From Anoplopoma fimbria (lineage: Eukaryota > Chordata > Actinopteri > Perciformes > Anoplopomatidae), in contig NC_072458.1 of NCBI RefSeq assembly GCF_027596085.1, forward strand, positions 16,405,250 through 16,469,249: a stretch of DNA of 64,000 nt, read 5' to 3'. The translations under genes and the position numbers were made by a program. The notes under the pieces are model-generated. The model saw only the letters and a list, made by a program, of their open reading frames with translations, had not been told where the DNA came from and ran no database searches. Below are positions 36,401 through 45,997 of this stretch, in pieces; position 1 is the first letter of the stretch; each line of letters starts with the position of its first letter.

Positions 36401-36583
36401 CTTTTAGATGCATTTACTAGCTTTTCTGCTCACAAAAGTCGTTTCAGCCTTAAAATACCCCAAAAGTGTCTTTTCTGACAGGAATTCATACTTTACATGA
36501 GTTTCTTCAAGTAAGGGCCTCTGGACTCATAATAACAAGTTTCCTTGTGTTTTCATGAAAACATGATACTTTCATCACTTTTA
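24421..36583. repeat. 176-bp satellite array, 12.2 kb
   Basis: A head-to-tail satellite. The period, measured from identical landmarks at 29,161, 29,337 and 29,513, is 176 bp. There are about 70-80 full or shortened units. Each full unit holds the 14-bp palindrome GTTTTCATGAAAAC. A second unit type lacks about 68 bp (including the palindrome) between two TTTC motifs and carries linked variants (GATTTTCTGCTGTAAAAAG and CCTACAGG), which indicates higher-order structure. Units are most uniform at 27.6-32.4 kb and become ragged towards 36.5 kb. The period is not a multiple of three, so ORFs here are spurious. The array ends at the assembly gap, so its full length is unknown. Confidence 0.97.
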
Positions 36584-36683
36584 NNNNNNNNNNNNNNNNN
36601 NNNNNNNNNNNNNNNNNNNNNNNNNNNNNNNNNNNNNNNNNNNNNNNNNNNNNNNNNNNNNNNNNNNNNNNNNNNNNNNNNNN
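36584..36683. other. Assembly gap (100 N)
   Basis: Exactly 100 N, the usual placeholder for a gap of unknown size. It separates the satellite from the SAM-domain gene and cuts both. Confidence 1.
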
Positions 36684-37684
36684 AAAGTGGACTTCATTAA
36701 ACATTTTACCTCCTCTGGATTGGCATCAGAGTGTTGGAACATCACCTTGAGTTTTTCCATCTTTTGCTGCTGGCTCTCTGGAGTTTCTTCACGGGGCAGA
36801 AATTCTACATTCCATTTAATGCATCCATACGTGTCCTGCATTGCTGCTCTCTCTTCCAATGGGATCTCGTCTGTGTCGACTGAGTCATCAGTCTGATGTT
36901 TTCTTTTTCTTATTTTCGGTGTTGAAGTGCGCCTCGCATTTTCGATTCTATTTTGCAACTGTTTGACAAGGGAAAGGTAGCCTGCTCCAACAATATCGCC
37001 CTCTATTACATCTTGCAGAGAATGTGGATATTTTGCGACCATTTCTTTTGCAACGTCAGTTGAATGCTTTTTGCCTACATGAGGGCATTTTTCCATCATC
37101 TCAGTCACAACAATCCGGACCATTTGCCTCCTCCGTTTTGGGCCTGGCCTTTTTCCCCTCTCAAGATAATGCATCACTTCCTCAGGAAACTTACTCCATG
37201 GAATTTCAAAGTTGTCGTCCCACTGTTTTTCAAGTACTCGGCTGCTGTTGGAGGTTGACGATGAACTTCCGGGTGAAACTGAGAGATATGACAGCAATTG
37301 GGTAGATGAGGCTGCCTCAGATGATGGTGAGCTGTTCTCGGGAGTCTGGTCTGTAAATTACCAAAAAATAATATCATGACACACTGTACAATATTACAAA
37401 ATGTCTGTTTTTGTTTTTGATTAGTTGTGGTGTTGTGGTTTTACTTACATTTCCGTTTCCAAGCAGAAAGAAGCTTTCTGGCTTGTACAGGTCTTAACAC
37501 TGTCATCAAATCAGCCTCCGTTACGAAGCGTAGATCATCAGCCATCTCCACACCAAGGGACTGCAAGTGCTCTTCCAGGGTGGTTTTGATTACTGCTGGA
37601 AGTTCTGGTAGGAATTCAGTGATGGCGACATCTAGGAAGGTTCGCTCTGCGTCACACATATTTGCACTGAAGAACAAATGCCAC
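36684..37684 (-). CDS. SAM-domain protein gene, 3' end in gap
   Basis: The exon at 37,684-37,450 starts after a good acceptor (TCTGTTTGAAG). It encodes, from the ATG at 37,677 or 37,659, about 76 residues with a sterile-alpha-motif-like helical fold (FLDVAITEFLPELPAVIKTT to LRPVQARKLLSAWKRK). The donor GTAAGT is at 37,449-37,444. The next exon starts at 37,350 after an acceptor ending TTTACAG and stays in frame through a Ser-rich linker, FEIPWSKFPEEVMHYLERGK, VAKEMVAKYPHSLQDVIEGD, a basic KIRKRK motif and an acidic stretch. The frame is still open at the gap. It resembles fish proteins annotated as SAMD3-like, of unknown function. A protein-protein or DNA-binding role is only inferred. Confidence 0.75.
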
Positions 37685-37981
37685 CTTCAAACAGAACAGA
37701 AAAGATTATATACAGTTTATACACTTAAAAGGTGAAGTAAGCTATTTATTGATGCTAATATAAGTGTTAAATCGCTCTTTATTAATACAGTGATCATTTA
37801 TATAGTGTGCACGTTTCATAAAGCCGATCTCTCAGTCACTCGCTCTGCATGTAATCGGCAAATCAACTTTTCGGGGATCCCAATGCCTGTATTGATGGTT
37901 TTTATTATGTTTTATCACACTTATGGATCTGAAATGATGCTAGATAACTCGCTGCTTGAAGACCGCAGTGCATTAATGTGG

Positions 37982-37989
37982 TGACGTAG
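37982..37989 (+). promoter_or_regulatory. CRE-like motif upstream of SAM gene
   Basis: TGACGTAG lies about 300 bp upstream of the SAM-gene coding exon, in the 0.4-kb spacer that must hold its promoter and noncoding first exon. A full CRE lies upstream of the neighbouring 882-codon gene. Confidence 0.3.
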
Positions 37990-38148
37990 GGACGAGGGAG
38001 GGGACTGCTAACTGCAGTCAGTGACAGGAAGTTAGCTAAACTGACTATTCTGCTTAGTGAACCTTTAACAGAGCAGGGACATGCATCAGCCAACACTTAT
38101 ATTAATGTCAAACTATTTACAATGAGAAGTAAGTCCGCTTTAATTGGA

Positions 38149-38156
38149 CTTTATTT
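38149..38156 (-). terminator. AATAAA overlapping the stop codon
   Basis: The 882-codon ORF ends GAA AAA TAA AG, so the poly(A) signal AATAAA includes its stop. Cleavage would give a 3' UTR of only about 10-30 nt. The other gene's promoter region follows at once. Confidence 0.5.
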
Positions 38157-40799
38157 TTCCACAATACTGTGTTTTAGTGGAATGACTTGGTATCCATCCA
38201 GAATGTAGGATACCAAAGGATAGAAATCGGGCAGGTCATCAATGTTGATACACTGTAACCCAAGACTGTCCTTTGTCACAGAATACAGATGGTATTCTGA
38301 GAGGAAGGTGCCTTTGTGGATATCCATCAAAATATACACAGATGTGTCATTTTGAATCAAGATGAGTAGAAGTTCACCAAAGTCCATATACTCATCATTT
38401 CTGTACACAAGAAACTGTCCTTTTTTATATGCAGTGCCCTTATACTGAATGTCTGTGGTAACTTTGGTATCGTTTTCTGAAAAGGCTAACTCCCTGACTG
38501 CATGTTTGATAGTGTCACTGTAGAGGTTGGGATAAAACGCACAGCTCTCCTTCACTTGCAGTAGTGTACCGCATTCTTGCCCAGCTAAAAGATATGCCTG
38601 ATACATCTGATGACGCTCTGACAAAGTTTGACAAATGTTTTTGAAATTTTTCAAGTGTCTGGCACATCTTTTGAAATAACTGTGTTTACTTTCAAACCTA
38701 AGGGTCCATAACCTCATCAATGGACCAAATTTCAACAACAGTGCTGAATAATGGCGCAAATAGTGGTGCTTGGGTTTTAGTTGAATTTCAGGAAACAACA
38801 GCTTTCTCATCTCCAAATATTCTTGGATCAAAATGTCAACATATGCTATCTGCGACAAGGAAATTTTCTGAGCACAAATAAGATCTGCAATGTCTTTTAA
38901 CTGGAGAGCTAACTGCCATACTTCATCCTGATGGTTTTGAACTTTGTCACCAATCAAAACTGGTAGCAATCTCAAAAGGTTCCAGTTTTGAACGGCTTGC
39001 CCTGATAACTTTGCTCCGTCAGGTTTGACAGCACATGGCTTTGTGAGCGCTTCAGATCCTTTATACTTAAACTGCTTGATGCGCCTGTTTAAGAGGGAGT
39101 ATGTGAACCATTTTTTCTTTTTTATAATGTTCTTCAGGTACAGTGCTAGATCATATGACAAGACTCCTTCAAAGAGGTCATGACCTAAACAAGGAGGGAG
39201 ACCAGGCTGGGAGACGTGAAAAGACTCAAGGGTATTAAAGACAGAGTTTGCCTTTATTCCTCTGACACATTGGATGTCTTCAGCCTGGAGACCCTCCACA
39301 GCCGTGTCATACGTCTCTGGGGTGCGTGGAGGACCACAGGCATTCGGATCAGCATGAAACTCAGTTCTTGTGATTTCACAGTATCTGCAAAAATATTGAG
39401 AGGTGCTGAAGTTTTCTGTAAACCCACCTACACAATGAGAACCCAAGTTATCCCCAGCAATGCAGTAAAGACCCGCTTTTACTGTTTCCCCATCTACATT
39501 TATTCCATCCGTCTCCAAGGATTTCAGATCTGCCAACAACTCTGAGAAAACTTTGGCTATTCCAAAACGCTTAAAGTCATTCTCAACACATAACAAGACC
39601 AAAAACATATTATCAGTATTGGAACGCAAATGGATGGGTAAATTTGCTAATGAAAGATAGACTGCAAGCACTTTGTGCGTCTTTTTACCAGAACCCAGGG
39701 GATTCACCACTTCAAATGAATCTTGGTACAAAATCAGTTTGAGGCTTTCAGGGTTTTCATTAAAGAACTGGTGGCATTTGAAATTTTGTCCATCATATAA
39801 ATCGGTAAAAACCTCTACATCAGGATCACCAAACTGTTGTGCCTGTGTATTCCTCCATAAATCTGACTGTAGAAAGCTCTTCAGAGTTTCTGCAACTGGT
39901 ATGTAGTATGCAAATTTTTGTGTCATGTTTTCATCAATTCCCAATGCCACTTTTCGGGGTTCCGTGTATTTAAACATTTTTGTGAATGTCTGATTTCTGG
40001 TGTATGTTGTTCTTAATTGTCCCTGATGACAGGAAGAGAACAAATCTGACTCTTTAATGCAGTCACAAATTTTAGTGACTGCTTCATCTGATAGACTCAT
40101 ATCATTTTTTAATAAAGAACTTACTTTATTTATTGTGTAGGCTTGACCTAAGTCATGCACATTTTGCATTTCCTCTACAATAGTCTGTATAGTAGAGGCA
40201 GGTACAAGCAGCTGTCCTTGCAGTTTAAGGTAAAATAGACACATGTTTCTGAGATAAGAATGACTATCAATCTCTGGCATATCACTGGCAGCACTGGCTG
40301 TTGGCATAGCATCATGTGTGTTTTCTGAATCATCTGTACTGGCAATGAAATTTGGGGGCTGAGGGCGAGTTTCCCTGTACATGTCATCAATACCATCAGG
40401 GGAGCATGCTTTATGCTTCCTACACATGTGAGAAGTAAATGATGACTTTTTTGTAAACATGTGCTTACAACCACTTACTGGACATGACACAGACCTGCCC
40501 TCTCCAATATGATCATTTAAGTGAGACACTAGCTCTTTCACTGTGTGAAAATGGCGGGCACATAATGAAACTGCGCATTTTAAATCTGCAACAACAGCTC
40601 TAGGAGTGGCTTGCGGTTCAGGTGCATTGTGCACGCGATAAAAATGCCCCTTGAAAGCTGCATAAGTGGTAAATGTTTGACTACAGTTGGCGCCAACACA
40701 TTTGAAAAGACAACGAGGCTCATTCCTATGCACTCTGCAATGTAGTACATAGCCTCTTAATGTAACCAATATCTTTCTACAAAAGACGCAGGTGATCAT
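38151..40799 (-). CDS. C2H2 / Tnp2-like (CACTA-type) transposase-like protein
   Basis: An intact 882-residue frame. Four C2H2 fingers: C4/C7/H20/H24, C34/C39/H52/H57, C75/C80/H93/H97 and C106/C111/H124/H129; the last three have the CX4C form. An acidic linker follows, then from about residue 280 a region like plant TNP2/TnpD proteins: LYQDSFEVVNPLG, VLAVYLSLANLPIHLRSN, IAGDNLGSHCVGGF, YFCRYCEITRTEF, GHDLFEGVLSYDLALYL, PKHHYLRHYSALLLKFGPL and RFESKHSYFKR. The Asp, Asp and Glu in these blocks could form a DDE site. A noncoding first exon seems to lie upstream at about 40,942-41,160. It is uninterrupted, hence young, active or selected. Alternatively it is a domesticated gene. No specific gene name is recognised. 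Confidence 0.75.
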   Translation of the reverse strand: MITCVFCRKILVTLRGYVLHCRVHRNEPRCLFKCVGANCSQTFTTYAAFKGHFYRVHNAPEPQATPRAVVADLKCAVSLCARHFHTVKELVSHLNDHIGEGRSVSCPVSGCKHMFTKKSSFTSHMCRKHKACSPDGIDDMYRETRPQPPNFIASTDDSENTHDAMPTASAASDMPEIDSHSYLRNMCLFYLKLQGQLLVPASTIQTIVEEMQNVHDLGQAYTINKVSSLLKNDMSLSDEAVTKICDCIKESDLFSSCHQGQLRTTYTRNQTFTKMFKYTEPRKVALGIDENMTQKFAYYIPVAETLKSFLQSDLWRNTQAQQFGDPDVEVFTDLYDGQNFKCHQFFNENPESLKLILYQDSFEVVNPLGSGKKTHKVLAVYLSLANLPIHLRSNTDNMFLVLLCVENDFKRFGIAKVFSELLADLKSLETDGINVDGETVKAGLYCIAGDNLGSHCVGGFTENFSTSQYFCRYCEITRTEFHADPNACGPPRTPETYDTAVEGLQAEDIQCVRGIKANSVFNTLESFHVSQPGLPPCLGHDLFEGVLSYDLALYLKNIIKKKKWFTYSLLNRRIKQFKYKGSEALTKPCAVKPDGAKLSGQAVQNWNLLRLLPVLIGDKVQNHQDEVWQLALQLKDIADLICAQKISLSQIAYVDILIQEYLEMRKLLFPEIQLKPKHHYLRHYSALLLKFGPLMRLWTLRFESKHSYFKRCARHLKNFKNICQTLSERHQMYQAYLLAGQECGTLLQVKESCAFYPNLYSDTIKHAVRELAFSENDTKVTTDIQYKGTAYKKGQFLVYRNDEYMDFGELLLILIQNDTSVYILMDIHKGTFLSEYHLYSVTKDSLGLQCINIDDLPDFYPLVSYILDGYQVIPLKHSIVEK

Positions 40800-40941
40800 T
40801 TTTATAGAGTTATCAATCTATTGGTCTTTAGCCTGCTACATATCAACTGTTGCTAGCGCCTGCTAAATATCAACTGGTGCTAGCTTACACCATGTGCTTT
40901 CAGCAAAAAGTAGGAAAAGTAGCCGACATTTTAAGCTTACC

Positions 40942-41160
40942 TTGCAAACCTTTTTGCAATAGCCACGGATCGATTGAATAGCCACGGATCTTCCAATCGT
41001 AGATTTGTCCAAAATAAGTTTTATGAAAGTAGTCCGGTAGTCCGAAGATTTCTGATGCGTTCTCCACTCTGCAGACGCGGCGGCGCTACTACTGGCTCGT
41101 TGGTGACGTCAGCTGAAGCCGTGAACGAGGAGCTCGTGCTTCTCCTCCCGCCCTAACACT
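40942..41160 (-). promoter_or_regulatory. CpG-rich promoter and noncoding exon of the 882-aa gene
   Basis: A donor GCAAG/GTAAGC (minus) lies at about 40,942. The 5' sequence is locally GC- and CpG-rich (41,060-41,160, for example GACGCGGCGGCG) in otherwise AT-rich DNA. It contains a perfect cAMP-response element, TGACGTCA, at 41,104-41,111. This fits a first noncoding exon with its promoter, spliced to an acceptor just before the ATG at 40,799. Confidence 0.5.
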
Positions 41161-41569
41161 TTTAAATTCAAAGTTAGGCGGACTCAGTGCTCATTTATCA
41201 AACTTGCGAAAAAAAACAGGTGCAGTTCCTCCGTAAATGACCCAATATTCATGGATGTTTTTATCTGGCTCACCAATCTCACTCACCAAATCTCAATATC
41301 ACCAATATAAAACCTGCATCATGAAGCTCAGCACCAGATTGGCTACAAATAGCCATGATAAAAAAAAAACATTGGAATTATAATTGTATATTTTTATATA
41401 TCCTATAGGCAACCTCGAGGTTCACAATGACATTTTTTTCACAGTGAGAATTTTTATTAGGCCTATCTCAATTTGCATAGTTTCATCAAGATCATGTTAA
41501 AAGTACAGCATAGACTTGTATATATGATTACATATATGTTTTGTATTTTTAAATCAACTGGCTAAAACT

Positions 41570-41848
41570 GTAGTTTCTACAATATTTGCATGTCAAATTA
41601 ACATAATTGTTTTGTTAAGAGTATTACAGTATTTCGCTGTTTTTGTTACCAATATTTGTAGTTTTAACAAATAAATTTGATTATAATCACATATTGTTAT
41701 TGTAAATATAACAAAAACATTTTGTTTAATAGTTTACAAAAGTTCACTGTGATTTAAACGAAAAATATATATTTTTGGGTTTACTATACTCTTCTGTAGG
41801 GATTTTACATAGTTTTTATGTAAATTTTACAACCATTTTTTACAGGAG
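41570..41848 (-). mobile_element. CACTA/EnSpm-like terminal region (degenerate)
   Basis: This AT-rich stretch repeats short motifs such as TTACAGTATTTCGCTGTTTT, TTCACTGTGATTTAAAC, TTCTGTAGGGATTTTACA, TGTAAATTTTACAACC and a final TTTTTTACAG. The composition and the ending resemble fish EnSpm/CACTA non-autonomous elements, whose ends read CACTGTAAAA or the complement. Here the terminal GTG is replaced by GAG. This rests on remembered resemblance, not alignment. Confidence 0.4.
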
Positions 41849-42163
41849 CGTTTTATGCATTACGTCTGTGTACAGTTTGTACTACGTAGATTACGTGACG
41901 TTTAAAAAACAATATCCTAGGACAAAAAGGGCTAAACACACAAACCAGATAGACACGCGTTTGACACGAGGGTTAATGAAAAAAAAAAGGGTTAATGTTA
42001 AAGTTAAATAGCTCTACTTTGTGTTTGCTTAGAAGCTAACTTGTGCAGCCAGTTAATAGATACTTTATTACACAAAACGTGAGAGTAAAAAACACCGATT
42101 GCAATTCACAAAGCATGTTGACACACAGTGGGGTAAAAAAGCACATATAATACGGACTCACCT

Positions 42164-42320
42164 TTGAATGTTTACGCTACAGAACGGGAGAAAACCTGTA
42201 TCATAACAGAAGGATTAGCCAGGCTTCATTGTCCCCGTGTGGACGCACAACAACTTCCGCGTTCAGCAACACGTGACGTCTCTCAGTCGTCCAATCGGTG
42301 GCCGAGGGGGGCGTGGCTCA
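42164..42320. promoter_or_regulatory. Promoter-like CpG cluster
   Basis: A CpG-rich segment carries an E-box fused to a CRE-like motif (CACGTGACGTCT, 42,270-42,281), a CCAAT box (42,291-42,295) and a GC box (GGGGGGCGTGGC, 42,306-42,317). It looks like a housekeeping-type promoter, but no gene is visible on either side. It could be another first exon for the minus-strand genes, or a remnant. Confidence 0.4.
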
Positions 42321-43736
42321 CACGGCTCCTAACATCTGGGTTTAATACTCCTAATAATCATAATATAATGATAAAACGTTTTTTTTTTATTAATTGTGTT
42401 ATTTGATTAGTACCTTTCACACAAGAAAAGTACTTTGCAATAAGGGAAAATAGATTTTATGGAATGAGCATTAAAAATGGGAAAATAAGACATAAATGTA
42501 TAACATAAGATGGAAAATAAAACCCCACAGAATGATTATACTCATCATAATAATAATAATAATAATAACAAGAAGAAGATTATTGAAATCAGCAGCCGTT
42601 TTTGCAGCATGCACATATAGCATGCTGCAAAAATGCTGCAGCACCATGACGTCTACATTCTCTTCCACTTATCTTTTTTCTCATCAGTTGTGGGGATTTG
42701 ACTTGTAAAGATGAGAGTACACTCTTCACCACTCTCAGTCCATATCTGTATAAATAATAAATAAAGAAAACAGAACGAACTTTTACCTGGTGGATAGAGA
42801 CTCACCTCCAGTATTGATTACTCAAAATAAGCAGTTTTGTTTTAGCTAAATCAGGATGTCCTCCGTATGGTGTTAGCTCACTGTTGGTCTCTTGGTGGTG
42901 GGTTAACAAACACAGCATAGTCTTTCACATTATCTCAAATCTAATTGTCAACCACTGACGTCAACATTTCACTTAACACACCTAAGTTATACATAATCAA
43001 CCACTTTAAAGCACACTTAATACAACAGGCCTTCACACAATGCTTAAAATCAAATGTGAAACAAATGCAAAAAAAAGGAAAACTCGAGAAAGTCATAGCT
43101 AGTTAAAGGCTGAAGTGAAACGTTTTTAGCTTCTTTTCTTTTTTTCTATATTTTGCGAGCTGGCTTCCCTGATATTGATGGATAGACTGTTCCCTTTGGG
43201 GCGTAATTGACAAAGTCTGCATCCCCGATTTTTGCTCAGCTGCTGCTGGGAATCTCCAATAAATCAGCAGCAGATGTTTGCAGCGTTCTTGACGGCAAAT
43301 AGTTAACAACGGAGTTTGCAATGCAGCTTGGTCCTAGCCCATTTAGTTCTCTGTATGTAAGGATTTTCATTAATTAATAGGTGGTAGAGATTGATTTGCA
43401 AACCCAGAAGAGGCTACAATTGCACAGTCGTATCAGACTAAATCAAATTTGGCCTGAATTGAAATATCCTCTTTGTATAAGGTAATATAACAAAGGGACT
43501 TTCTTGAAAAGCAGGATTATCTAGTGGTGAGATCACAAAATGTGTTGAAGTCCAATGTTTTTAAAATTAGTAAGATGTTTCCTGTCAATGTGCTCTGAAG
43601 CAAGGTGCAGATTGTTTTGTAAATATATTGTTTGATACTAATTTATGATACAATATTTGATCTTTGGTATGAAACTCATTCATTGGTTTTTAAACAAAGA
43701 TATTTTACATGATTATTTGAATATTGAATTCTGTAT
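42321..43736. other. AT-rich intergenic DNA
   Basis: A (TAA)n run is at 42,547-42,567. No coding exon or mobile element that I can name. Confidence 0.55.
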
Positions 43737-43867
43737 TTTCTGTCCCTATTTTAAAGATGGTAATTTTTCTTTTGTTAATCACAGTTGACAAGTTGTTTCA
43801 AACAATTTTCCATTCAACTGTGATCAACAAGATACAATAATTACCATCTTTAAAATAGGGACAGAAA
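43737..43867. repeat. Hairpin: 52-bp inverted repeat, 25-nt loop
   Basis: 43,737-43,788 (TTTCTGTCCCTATTTTAAAG onward) pairs with 43,814-43,867, with a few bulges around the TTCTTTTG/TTGTATCTTG segment. About 30 outer base pairs are perfect. It could be a MITE or foldback element, or a transcribed hairpin RNA. There is no similar copy elsewhere in the window. Confidence 0.85.
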
Positions 43868-45768
<1,901 letters not shown>

Positions 45769-45922
45769 TGCATACGTGTTTCGGAAAACTGACTTGAAAA
45801 AGATAAAGACAATGTTTCAATTTGAATCACATTTACTTTCATGACTTCTAGTCTTAAGATGTTTTAAAAAGAAATTACAAATTTCGACTTCTGAGGAGGC
45901 TTTGAGCAATAAAATACACACA

Positions 45923-45927
<5 letters not shown>

Positions 45928-45980
<53 letters not shown>

Positions 45981-45997
45981 GTGCGTGTGTGTGTGTT
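45928..45997 (+). repeat. (TG)n microsatellite
   Basis: About 70 bp of TG with rare C interruptions. Confidence 0.98.

Noticed and set aside
24421..36583. CRISPR-like regular repeats
   Set aside because: Units are contiguous 176-bp monomers without unique spacers, in a eukaryotic genome.
36704..36710. Splice donor AG/GTAAAA ending the SAM-gene exon just before the gap
   Set aside because: Possible, but the frame continues plausibly (VKCLMKST) into the gap, as I recall for related proteins. Left open rather than called.
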